From: Bacteroidota bacterium
GTDB lineage: Bacteria > Bacteroidota > Rhodothermia > Rhodothermales > UBA10348
NCBI GenBank assembly: GCA_029262775.1
Contig: JAJCYR010000056.1
Span: 310,001-374,000 of the forward strand
DNA length: 64,000 bases
Reading direction: 5' to 3'
Part shown: positions 9,289 to 20,228 of the stretch, one piece after another
How the letters are laid out: every line of letters starts with the position of its first letter
Position numbering within the stretch: the stretch's first letter is position 1
Translations under genes and position numbers: made by a program
Notes under the pieces: model-generated
The model's input: only the letters and a program-made list of their open reading frames with translations
Databases searched by the model: none
Told to the model about the DNA's origin: nothing

Positions 9289-9849
9289 ATGCGATCTGAT
9301 GAGGAAGATTCATTCCTGATTTGGAGTCACGGTCTTCGACGTAGTGAGGCGAATGCATTCGAGGCTGTCTTCGATGCCATGTACGACGCGCTGTTCAGGT
9401 ACTCCCTGTACATCACGCGCGATCGGGAGGCATCGTCTGACATCACCCAGGATGTTTTCGTGAAACTATGGCAGATCCGGGAAACGATTGACCCGGAGCG
9501 GTCACTGAAGTCACTCCTCTATCAGATGGCACGCAATTATTCACTGAATCACGAACGGCAGAGGAAACGACACGCCACGGATGCGCTCTCCGATGATCAT
9601 CCTGCCGCCAGTCACGAAACGCAGAACGATGAACACCTTGATGCTGATGAGCTTCGCAAGCGGCTGGACGAATGGATCGACGACATGCCGGAGCGGAGAC
9701 GTGAGGCTTTTATGCTGAGTCGGTACGAAGGAATGAGTCACGAAGAAATTGCCTCACTCATGAATCTTGCACCCAAAACCGTAAACAATCACATCGTACT
9801 CGCGCTTCAGCACCTTCGATTCAAGGTGGAAGCACACAACAATGCCTGA
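9289..9849 (+). CDS. ECF-family RNA polymerase sigma factor
   Basis: A 186-residue sigma-70 family factor with only regions 2 and 4. Region 2 includes FEAVFDAMYDALFRYSL and DITQDVFVKLWQIRE (about 25-65); region 4 is MPERRREAF through EEIASLMNLAPKTVNNHI (about 127-172), a helix-turn-helix that reads the -35 element. It is followed by a FecR-type anti-sigma factor overlapping by 8 bases and then a TonB receptor with an STN domain, the standard cell-surface signalling arrangement. The known model is that the ligand-loaded outer-membrane receptor signals through its STN domain to FecR, which frees the sigma factor. The target genes probably include this same unit; I infer that from the arrangement only. 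Confidence 0.92.
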   Translation: MRSDEEDSFLIWSHGLRRSEANAFEAVFDAMYDALFRYSLYITRDREASSDITQDVFVKLWQIRETIDPERSLKSLLYQMARNYSLNHERQRKRHATDALSDDHPAASHETQNDEHLDADELRKRLDEWIDDMPERRREAFMLSRYEGMSHEEIASLMNLAPKTVNNHIVLALQHLRFKVEAHNNA

Positions 9850-10783
9850 TAAGACATTTCCATATTATTCCCTTCCGGACGATCTCGACGTGCTGTTTGG
9901 CGCGCACGAGGACGGCGATGCCCTTCTGGAGATGTGGGAAGTGTCTGGAGAGCGGGATGTCGCCGAGCCGGATGAGCGAAAGAATGTCGTTCGTAGTACT
10001 GTTCTTCGTCTCGCGCAGCCCCCGGTTCGTCATCTGAGACTCGTTCCGCCGCTGCACCTGTTCCGGTTTTCATCCGTTGCAGCTGCTCTTGTCGTCGCCG
10101 TCGCCCTCTCTTTCCTTATCGGCCCGCAAACGGAGGTACTTCGTGCAGGGCGGGGCGTCGCTGCGGCGGTCCATACACTGCCCGATGGGTCGACTGTCAC
10201 CCTGGCTGCCGGAAGCCGCATCGCGTTCGAGGAATCGTTCGGCGCAGATGGCGACAGAAAGAGGACGGTCCGGCTTCGGGGACGTGCGTACTTCGACGTC
10301 GAAAAGACAGGTACTCCGTTCGAGGTTGTGACCTTCAACAGTGTTACGGAAGTTCTCGGGACCACGTTCAGTGTCGAAGCCTGGCCGAGCGATGTCGAGG
10401 CCGGATCCGAAGTCGTAGTTTCTTCGGGACGGGTCGCGGTACAGACGGGCACGACGGTGAACGAACTCGCCCCGGGTGACGCCCTCCGTATTCCACGTGG
10501 GTCAAGCGCCGCCGCGGCCGTTACCGACCTCAACGTGGAGCGCTCCCTCTCCTGGCGTACAGGTGGGCTCGCGTATGAAAATGAGCCCATTGGAAACGTA
10601 CTGCGTGATCTGGAACGCCGGTATGATATTTCCCTGTCGGCCCCGGCATCTATCCGGCTGCGGCGCATATCCTATTGGAAGCAACATGCCTCAGATGCAT
10701 CCGAGGTGGTGGGCGATGTGGCTGCTACCGTTGGTGTTCGGTATAGGCCGGTAAAAGATGGATTCGAATTGTATCTCCCCTGA
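9842..10783 (+). CDS. FecR-type anti-sigma factor
   Basis: A 313-residue inner-membrane regulator. The N-terminal ~75 residues are cytosolic and should bind the sigma factor encoded just upstream. One membrane helix is seen near 78-96 (SVAAALVVAVALSFLIG). The periplasmic FecR domain follows with TLPDGSTVTLAAGSRI, then LRGRAYFDVEK and EVLGTTFSVEAW, all hallmarks of the family. The last ~75 residues (LAYENEPIGNVLRDLERRYD) are the DUF4974/STN-like tail usual in Bacteroidota FecR proteins. The start overlaps the sigma gene end by 8 bases, so translation is probably coupled. The TonB receptor starts 61 bases downstream. Confidence 0.92.
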   Translation: MPDKTFPYYSLPDDLDVLFGAHEDGDALLEMWEVSGERDVAEPDERKNVVRSTVLRLAQPPVRHLRLVPPLHLFRFSSVAAALVVAVALSFLIGPQTEVLRAGRGVAAAVHTLPDGSTVTLAAGSRIAFEESFGADGDRKRTVRLRGRAYFDVEKTGTPFEVVTFNSVTEVLGTTFSVEAWPSDVEAGSEVVVSSGRVAVQTGTTVNELAPGDALRIPRGSSAAAAVTDLNVERSLSWRTGGLAYENEPIGNVLRDLERRYDISLSAPASIRLRRISYWKQHASDASEVVGDVAATVGVRYRPVKDGFELYLP

Positions 10784-10844
10784 CTCGTTGCCTTATATTG
10801 GGTAACGGAGTATCTGGTACCATTCGGCGTTTCGACGCGGCCCC

Positions 10845-13676
10845 ATGCCGCCTTTACCAAGGCCATTTACAGCAGTCCTGTTTTTCCTGATAGTCGCGGC
10901 ACTTGTGCCGCGCTCAAGTCTGGGTCAGGAGGCGATTTGGTCGCTTTCCTTTCAGAATGAACCGCTCTCCTCTGCCCTTGCTACGCTCGTCGCCGTCACA
11001 GATGCCGATCTGGCGTGGGATCCTCTGCTCGTGACCGGAAAGCGGAGTTTTTGCCGGGCAGAAGACAAACCGTTCGAAGAACTGCTTTCTTGCGTACTTC
11101 AGGGCACAGGATTGGACTTCGTCCGCCGCTCAAACGGTCTCTACGTACTTGAAATTGCCACGGAGGGCCCTCCCTTGTTTGGCAATCTCCGGGGCATAGT
11201 ACTCGACGTGGAGACCGAACAACCCGTTTCAAATGCACATGTGTATCTGGCGGAGGCCCAGCGCGGTAGCGTGGCCAACCAGGAAGGCATGTTTATCTTC
11301 CCGAGACTACTGCCAGGTACCTACAATGTGCGTGTCAGCCATGTGGGATACCGGCATCGTACGATTTCGGTAGCCATCCAGGCGGGTGGTGACGCCAGTA
11401 CGGAAGTCCTGCTACGCCCGGAAAGCATCTTGATTGCACCGATTGTGATAGACGGCCTTGGCATGACACCTGCCTCGTCCCTGCTTGGCTCCGCCATGGC
11501 CTCACAGGAGGATGTGACATCGAATGCGAATTCCGGTACCAGTGGCCTTCTTCAGAGCCTGGCCGCCATGCCAGGCGTCCGCGTGAGTGATGCCACGGCC
11601 GATATCCACATACAGGGAGGCGACGCGGGCGAACACGAATTCCGTCTGGATGGGGCGCCCGTTTACCTGCCGTTGAATGTGGCCACATTCGTCGGGCCGT
11701 TCAGTCCCTTCGCGCTTGGAAAGATCACGGTGCACAAGGCGGGATTCGGGGCAGACCACGGTAGTCAGATATCCGGAGTCATCGAAGCCGAGCATGACCT
11801 ACGCACCCCGGTCGGTCTTCGTGGTGTGCGCAGGCAGAACCAGTTTACCGTTCAGGTCGATCCCCTGTCTACCAACGTCCGGTTCTCGAGCAACCGGACA
11901 GACCGTAGAGGTCGCCACGTTACCACACTCACGGCTGGACGTATCGGAATGTGGAGTTTGGCATCACCTCCGTCCCTGGCCGGACTCCTCGATGACTGGA
12001 ATGCCGTTGACACGTTTCTCCTCTCGGCGTTCGCATCGACCAATACCCCGTTTGCCAATCTGCCGCCCGAAGGAGATCCCACGCTTCAATTTGCCGACGT
12101 GCACCAGGCCATTCGCATCCGGTTCGGTGCGCTTCGTACACTGAATGTATCCGGGTATTGGGGGCGCAGCGGTATTGGGAACGAGCTCTCCGGAGCAGAG
12201 CTCATTCCTGGCGGACAGTCGGGGACGGGCGGGGCTCTTTCAGCCGACCGGTTGGCGCGATTCCGGGACCTGTATTCCTGGAAAAACGGCATGGCACAGG
12301 CCCGGTACGACGTGGTACGTAGTGCCCACATGTTGACCCACGTGCAGGTTCGGGGCAGTTTCTATCGGCTACGCCATGACTTCGAGGCACCGGACAGCTT
12401 CTCGGCCCAGCAGACGGAAGATGATGGCAACAAGGTGTTCGAATTCGGTCTCAAAGGGGGCATGGACTACTACATGAACAATGGCCACCACGTGGAGGCG
12501 GCCGTGGAAGCGATTGGATCCGGCTCGGATTTCAATGTAGCTGGCACGCAGCAACTTCCGGTAAGCCATTCCTCATCAGGGTTCCGCATTGCGAGCTTTG
12601 TGCAGGATAACATGCAACTGGGGCGGTATGGATCGCTGGAGGTCGGCACACGACTCACATGGCTCAACTCCCGGAACACGCTATACGGTGAACCACGCAT
12701 TTCGACGCGCTTCGATTTTTCTGATACGGCGCTGGGAGCCGTGTCCTTTTTCGTTGGTGGCGGGCTGTATAGGCAGTTCACCAGTCAATTTGATATCTCA
12801 AGTCGTAGTCCCCGAGCCTTCGTGTCTTCCACGCGGGTCTGGCTGCAGAATGACGACACCGTGACGCCGCCCAAGACGGGACATTTCGCGGCAGAAGTCC
12901 TCCTCTCCCCCACTCCGCGGTGGGCACTGTCGCTCGAGTCCTATTACAAACGGAATTACCACGTCCTCACACTGGATTACAGCGCAGAGCCGGAAGCGGG
13001 AACGGATCTCTCCCAGGACGAGTTTTTGCAGGCATCCAACGGATATGCCGCTGGCTTGTCGGCTTCGCTGACCCGGACAGTCGGCATTGGTGGCCTCGGC
13101 GTCACGATCGACTACAGCCGGGCCGAGCGGGAAATCACCAATCTTTTCGGGGAGCGTTCGTTGACGGTTCCCTGGAACGAGCCGCTCCGGCTCGAGGCGA
13201 AGGCGGATCTGGTGCCCTTCAAAGGAGCCGTGTTTCTCATTCGCTGGAAAAGTATCTGGGACCGGACCTGGGGTTTCAGGAAGTCCTACTATGATTTCCT
13301 GAGCGCCCACCTGAACAGTGTCGACGACCTGGTAGCTGATATGCGGTCCAATGGTGTTTCCGAGGACGCCATCCGTCGCATCGAACGGCAGATTGATTTT
13401 TTTGATCTGACCAACCCGGATGACCATGTCCTGCCCGGTATCCACCAACTGGATGCCGGGTTTTCATGGTCCTTCCCAATCGGTTCCTATGCAGTCCAGG
13501 TGCGGGCCGACGTAATCAACGTACTGGGGCGCTTAAACACGGCCGAGTGGTTGTTTCAGCTCGACGAAGAGCAATTCTTTCTCGGCGACGACGCCGGTCA
13601 GACGGGTCTGCTCGAGCGCAATGAGCGCCCGCTGCTGCCACGCGTTGTATCGTTTGCGGCGCGGCTTACGTGGTAG
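10845..13676 (+). CDS. TonB-dependent outer-membrane receptor with STN signalling domain
   Basis: A 943-residue receptor. A signal peptide (ending near SSLGQ, 28) is followed by an STN domain (about 30-105, with two Cys residues in RSFCRAEDK and LLSCVLQ that could form a disulphide), a carboxypeptidase-regulatory-like beta sandwich (about 115-195, GIVLDVETEQPVSNAHVYL), a plug (about 215-325, with QSLAAMPGVRVSD and IHIQGGDAGEHEFRLDGAPV) and a C-terminal barrel ending in an aromatic RLTW. The STN domain and the sigma/FecR genes in front indicate transcriptional signalling. No SusD partner follows, so a glycan-type SusCD pair is not supported. Substrate unknown (siderophore, vitamin, oligopeptide are possible). 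Its last 11 bases overlap lspA on the other strand. Confidence 0.92.
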   Translation: MPPLPRPFTAVLFFLIVAALVPRSSLGQEAIWSLSFQNEPLSSALATLVAVTDADLAWDPLLVTGKRSFCRAEDKPFEELLSCVLQGTGLDFVRRSNGLYVLEIATEGPPLFGNLRGIVLDVETEQPVSNAHVYLAEAQRGSVANQEGMFIFPRLLPGTYNVRVSHVGYRHRTISVAIQAGGDASTEVLLRPESILIAPIVIDGLGMTPASSLLGSAMASQEDVTSNANSGTSGLLQSLAAMPGVRVSDATADIHIQGGDAGEHEFRLDGAPVYLPLNVATFVGPFSPFALGKITVHKAGFGADHGSQISGVIEAEHDLRTPVGLRGVRRQNQFTVQVDPLSTNVRFSSNRTDRRGRHVTTLTAGRIGMWSLASPPSLAGLLDDWNAVDTFLLSAFASTNTPFANLPPEGDPTLQFADVHQAIRIRFGALRTLNVSGYWGRSGIGNELSGAELIPGGQSGTGGALSADRLARFRDLYSWKNGMAQARYDVVRSAHMLTHVQVRGSFYRLRHDFEAPDSFSAQQTEDDGNKVFEFGLKGGMDYYMNNGHHVEAAVEAIGSGSDFNVAGTQQLPVSHSSSGFRIASFVQDNMQLGRYGSLEVGTRLTWLNSRNTLYGEPRISTRFDFSDTALGAVSFFVGGGLYRQFTSQFDISSRSPRAFVSSTRVWLQNDDTVTPPKTGHFAAEVLLSPTPRWALSLESYYKRNYHVLTLDYSAEPEAGTDLSQDEFLQASNGYAAGLSASLTRTVGIGGLGVTIDYSRAEREITNLFGERSLTVPWNEPLRLEAKADLVPFKGAVFLIRWKSIWDRTWGFRKSYYDFLSAHLNSVDDLVADMRSNGVSEDAIRRIERQIDFFDLTNPDDHVLPGIHQLDAGFSWSFPIGSYAVQVRADVINVLGRLNTAEWLFQLDEEQFFLGDDAGQTGLLERNERPLLPRVVSFAARLTW

Positions 13677-14283
13677 GATCCTGGACTTCTGGCGCCGTTT
13701 CGTCCGTCGTGAGCTGCTCCAGTCGCCGGTGGTAGGCATTCTGAAACACGAGAATTCCAATGACACCGGCTACGATGGACATGTCGGCGACATTCCATAT
13801 GGGAAAGAGAGCCATGTATTCCCCACCAATCAGGGGCACGGCATCGGGCACCCAACCGCGCCATACATCGACGTGGATGAAGTCCACTACATGACCCAGA
13901 AACAAGGGCTCGTCGTAGAGTATTTTGCCGTAGAACACACGGTCAATGATGTTTCCGGTCGCGCCTCCCAGTACGGACGCCAGACTGTACCGGTAAGGCG
14001 CATGGATATGGCCAATACGGACGAAATAGACCGCAATGACGATTGTTGCAACGACAGACAGCACCGTGATGGTGGCCGGAGGTCCGAAGGACATCCCGAA
14101 TGCCATTCCGGGATTTTCCGTAAACGTGAGCTTGAGCCACGAGCCTAAAACGGAAATGGATTCACCGGGCGTCATGGTGCCGAGCACCATGATCTTGGTA
14201 ATCTGATCAATGATGACGAGTACGCCCGAGAGGCCAAGCGCTGCGGGGAGCCACGTCCGGCCCTGGACGGATTTATCGGTCAC
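13666..14283 (-). CDS. lspA: Lipoprotein signal peptidase (signal peptidase II)
   Basis: Inner-membrane aspartyl protease that cleaves prolipoproteins before the lipidated Cys. Four membrane segments are evident. The family boxes are DQITKIMVLG near 25, FTENPGMAFGM, GGATGNIIDR (first catalytic Asp, near 117) and FPIWNVADMSI (second catalytic Asp, near 163). At 205 residues it is somewhat longer than E. coli LspA (164) because of a loop between the two catalytic boxes and a charged tail. It lies 5 bases after the DksA-like gene and is the last gene of the ileS group; the 3' end overlaps the TonB receptor end. Several proteins in this window carry lipoboxes and are likely substrates. Confidence 0.95.
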   Translation of the reverse strand: MTDKSVQGRTWLPAALGLSGVLVIIDQITKIMVLGTMTPGESISVLGSWLKLTFTENPGMAFGMSFGPPATITVLSVVATIVIAVYFVRIGHIHAPYRYSLASVLGGATGNIIDRVFYGKILYDEPLFLGHVVDFIHVDVWRGWVPDAVPLIGGEYMALFPIWNVADMSIVAGVIGILVFQNAYHRRLEQLTTDETAPEVQDPTT

Positions 14284-14288
14284 AGACG

Positions 14289-14711
14289 TTATTTCTGCTG
14301 CTGGAGTTTGGCCTCAATGGAGATCTCCGTATGGGGTACGGCCTCCAGGCGCTCCTTCGAGATGGGTTTGCCGGTCACCTTGCAGATACCATACGTCCCG
14401 TTATCTATACGGTCCAGCGCCCGGTCCAGGTAGCCAATGTATTTCTGCTGCCTGGCCATCATCAAATAGAGCTTTTCCCGCTCCATGGCGTCAGTACCCG
14501 CATCGGCCATATGAAAACTGTAAGCCGTGTCGTTCTCCGACTGTTCGCGGGCATCGGCAAGTTGGCCGCGCATGCGCTCCACGTCTTCCTGTGCGGCCTT
14601 CTTCTTCTTCTCTACGAGTTCCTGGAAATAGGAAAGATCTTCGCCTGAGTACGGGCTCGAAGCAGCTGCCGGATTTTTCTTCTGGAGGTCATTCGTTGAA
14701 TCTTTGGCCAT
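14289..14711 (-). CDS. DksA/TraR-family protein with degenerate zinc site
   Basis: A 140-residue protein with the DksA/TraR layout: an N-terminal charged helix (YFQELVEKKKKAAQEDVERM), a second coiled-coil helix, and a C-terminal finger region. The finger reads YGICKVTGKPISKERL, keeping one Cys but replacing the other expected zinc-binding Cys residues. This form is usual in Bacteroidota, so it is probably functional rather than decayed. E. coli DksA binds the RNA polymerase secondary channel and works with ppGpp; a comparable role is inferred. It lies between ileS and lspA with 12 and 5 bases to its neighbours, the place where Bacillus has the DksA/TraR-like ylyA. I leave the symbol blank because orthology to E. 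coli dksA is not certain. Confidence 0.88.
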   Translation of the reverse strand: MAKDSTNDLQKKNPAAASSPYSGEDLSYFQELVEKKKKAAQEDVERMRGQLADAREQSENDTAYSFHMADAGTDAMEREKLYLMMARQQKYIGYLDRALDRIDNGTYGICKVTGKPISKERLEAVPHTEISIEAKLQQQK

Positions 14712-14723
14712 GATCGTATGGTC

Positions 14724-17906
<3,183 letters not shown>

Positions 17907-17908
17907 GA

Positions 17909-18757
17909 TCAGCCGAAAGGCGTAATAGATGCAGACAGGCCGGACACGTAATTCCGAACCAGGCGAATAAAGGGGTCCTGAGCACGAGCAGCAATCTGCA
18001 TGATGTCAGCGATTGAAACAGGCTCGAGCGTGTCTGGATGGCAGGCGTCTGTGACCAGACACAATGCGGTGACTTCAATGCCCATATGGACACTGGCAAT
18101 CACTTCATGGATGGTGCTCATGCCCACTATATGGGCACCGAGCCGAAGCAGCATGCGGTATTCCGCTGCCGTTTCGAGTTGTGGACCCCGAACACCCACA
18201 TAGACACCCTCTTTGAGCGCGAAGCCACATGCTGTCGCCGCTTCGTGAAGGGCCCTGTTCATGTCCGGGCTGTACGCAGAGGACATATCCGGGAAGCGCG
18301 GCCCCCAATCATCATGATTCGGCCCTTCGAGGGGACCCGTGCCGGTAAAATTGATATGATCCGTAACGAGCACGAAATCTCCGGTGGACAGGGAATGATC
18401 CATGCCACCAACCGCACCCGTAAACAGGATGCGCCGTGCTCCCACACGGCACAACACGCGTGCCATGAACGCTGTCTCGTCAGGGAGGGCTCCATCATAG
18501 CCGTGCACCCGGCCATCGACCAGCCATACACGGACGCCCTCGATATCGCAGGCATGAACGTGCCCCCGGTCGCCATGAAATCCGGGACCTGTATGGCCAT
18601 CAATGTCCACGACATGGACCGTATGTGTGATATCGGAAGCCTGTACAATACCGTCCAGACCGGTGCCCAAAACGATAGCAAGTTCAGGTGCAGCGCCCAG
18701 GTCGCGCTCCAGATGCCTGGCCGCATTTTCGACCAGGCGGACATACTCAGATGTCAT
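17909..18757 (-). CDS. Purine nucleoside phosphorylase family protein, altered base-binding residue
   Basis: A trimeric-type (family I) purine nucleoside phosphorylase of 282 residues: phosphorolysis of purine nucleosides in salvage. I see the phosphate-binding VLGTGLDG near 29-36, a GRVHGYDG segment near 82-89, TGAVGG near 113, DHINFTGTGPLEG near 133, GPQLETAAE with Glu195, VGMSTIHE near 211 and TDAC at 236-239. In human PNP the equivalent of Asp237 is Asn243, which with Glu201 sets the preference for 6-oxopurines; 5'-methylthioadenosine phosphorylases have Asp there. This protein keeps the Glu but has the Asp, so its base preference is open. It overlaps divIVA by 4 bases and precedes ileS by 2. 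Confidence 0.85.
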   Translation of the reverse strand: MTSEYVRLVENAARHLERDLGAAPELAIVLGTGLDGIVQASDITHTVHVVDIDGHTGPGFHGDRGHVHACDIEGVRVWLVDGRVHGYDGALPDETAFMARVLCRVGARRILFTGAVGGMDHSLSTGDFVLVTDHINFTGTGPLEGPNHDDWGPRFPDMSSAYSPDMNRALHEAATACGFALKEGVYVGVRGPQLETAAEYRMLLRLGAHIVGMSTIHEVIASVHMGIEVTALCLVTDACHPDTLEPVSIADIMQIAARAQDPFIRLVRNYVSGLSASITPFG

Positions 18758-19446
18758 GAATTCTCCTCTTCCTCGTCATCCATGGCGTCAAGAATGCGCC
18801 GGATTTTCGTGATTTCATCGGACGGATCTTCCGCGTACATGTCGTTGACATGCCACGCGGGCTCCTCGGCCGGGGCTATCTCTGCCCGGTCCGGCGTGCT
18901 GACTTCCCCGGCGGCTTCTTCCTCGGCGACCTCTTCCTCGGGGGCTTCTTCCTCGGCGACCCCGACGGCATGCATGAGGCGCAACGGACCCACCTCGTCC
19001 TCGGCATCGAAATGACCCAGGATTTCCAGTTCAGAAACCAGAAATGCACGCATTTTGGCGACAATCTCCTGCTGCCGTGTTCGGAAACTGGCGGTTTCCC
19101 GGCGAATACGCCGACGATCTTCCTCCGCTTCGCTTGTGATGGATGCCGCTTTGGCTTCGGCTTCCTCAATCATGGCTTCAGCGCGCCGCTCCGCCTGTTC
19201 AATCGTTTCCCGGCTCGTCGTGCGGGCCGTCTTGAGCGCCTCTTCGAGCGCTTCTTCGACCTTCTGGTAGTGTTCCAGCTTCAGCTCCTGCTCGCGTATG
19301 CGATCCGAGGTGCGGCGATGCTCGTCAACAAGCTCCTGCCACTGTTCGGACAGGAGTGACAGAAAAACATCCACCTCATCCTTGTCGTATCCCCGGAATC
19401 GGACGGAGAATTCCTGCTTTCTGATATCGAGTGACGAAATCTTCAT
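18754..19446 (-). CDS. DivIVA-domain protein
   Basis: A 230-residue coiled-coil protein. The first ~50 residues carry the DivIVA lipid-binding signature (ISSLDIRKQEFSVRFRGYDKDEVDVFL, given here in parts: DIRKQEFSVRFRG and YDKDEVDVFL). A long charged coiled coil runs to about 150, and an acidic low-complexity tail follows (EEEAPEEEVAEEEAAG). DivIVA proteins bind curved membrane at poles and division sites, mainly in Gram-positives; the role in this lineage is unknown. The ATG at 19446 starts exactly at the domain; the open frame continues upstream into yggS but without similarity. It ends in a 4-base ATGA overlap with the phosphorylase gene. Next to yggS and ileS it repeats a gene order known from Bacillus. 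Confidence 0.88.
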   Translation of the reverse strand: MKISSLDIRKQEFSVRFRGYDKDEVDVFLSLLSEQWQELVDEHRRTSDRIREQELKLEHYQKVEEALEEALKTARTTSRETIEQAERRAEAMIEEAEAKAASITSEAEEDRRRIRRETASFRTRQQEIVAKMRAFLVSELEILGHFDAEDEVGPLRLMHAVGVAEEEAPEEEVAEEEAAGEVSTPDRAEIAPAEEPAWHVNDMYAEDPSDEITKIRRILDAMDDEEEENS

Positions 19447-19528
19447 CGTGGGGCATGTATTGGCAGCCGCAAGATACGCACTGCATGGAAGAGAAGGGAG
19501 TCCGCGCCGCCCAAGCGGGCTCATGGGC

Positions 19529-20218
19529 TCATGCACGATCTCCGAATAGCAGGCTGCCAATCCTGATGTGGGTGGCGCCCTCCTCCACGGCCACCTCATA
19601 GTCTCCGCTCATGCCCATGGAAAGCAGTGGCTCGGGTTCCGGGCACTCGAGCAGGTCGCAGTGCCGCGCAGCCAGGCGGCGTAGCTGGGCAAACTGGGGA
19701 CGAACGAGCTCCGGGTCCGGCGCCGGTTGGGCAAGTGTCATCAGTCCCCGGATCTGAATCCGGTCAAAGGCAGCCATCTCCGTCAACAGTCGGTCAACAT
19801 CGGCCGGCTCAACGCCAAACTTGCTGGCTTCCCCGCTCACATTGACCTGGAGCAGACAGTCGAGCGTTGCGGAATCCATACCCAGCCGCTTGTCGAGCTC
19901 ACCCGCCAGTCTCACGCTGTCGAGTGCGTGGAACAGATGGATGCCCCTGGTCAGGAATTTGGCCTTGTTGCGCTGGAGGTGCCCAATGAAATGCCAGCGC
20001 ACATGCTCCTCGGCAAGCTCCTCCTGCTTTGCGTTGAGGTCCTGGATCTTGTTTTCGCCGAAGTCGATCTGTCCAAGGTGACGATGTTCTGTGATGACCG
20101 AAGCAGGAAACGTCTTGGATACGGCCACCAGCGTAATATCCGACGCGGAGCGCCCCGCCTTCTCTGCAGCACGCGCCACGCGTTCCCGAACACGTTCGTA
20201 GCGATCTTGAATGGTCAT
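19529..20218 (-). CDS. PLP homeostasis protein, YggS family
   Basis: A 229-residue cytosolic protein that binds pyridoxal phosphate and influences B6 and amino-acid balance. The PLP Lys is Lys35 in VAVSKTFPAS. Further family boxes are HLGQIDFGENKIQDL, WHFIGHLQRNKAK, LLQVNVSGEASKFG, RGLMTLAQ and LSMGMSGDYEVAVEEGATHIRIGS (seen in parts), with the expected FG-type end. Length is typical. It starts 10 bases after the ABC permease gene and ends 82 bases before the divIVA start. In many bacteria yggS sits with division genes, and the same is true here. Confidence 0.93.
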   Translation of the reverse strand: MTIQDRYERVRERVARAAEKAGRSASDITLVAVSKTFPASVITEHRHLGQIDFGENKIQDLNAKQEELAEEHVRWHFIGHLQRNKAKFLTRGIHLFHALDSVRLAGELDKRLGMDSATLDCLLQVNVSGEASKFGVEPADVDRLLTEMAAFDRIQIRGLMTLAQPAPDPELVRPQFAQLRRLAARHCDLLECPEPEPLLSMGMSGDYEVAVEEGATHIRIGSLLFGDRA

Positions 20219-20228
20219 ATCAGCAGGC

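Noticed and set aside
10845..13676. SusC-type glycan receptor
   Set aside because: No SusD-like lipoprotein follows; the next gene is lspA on the other strand. A signalling TonB receptor fits better.
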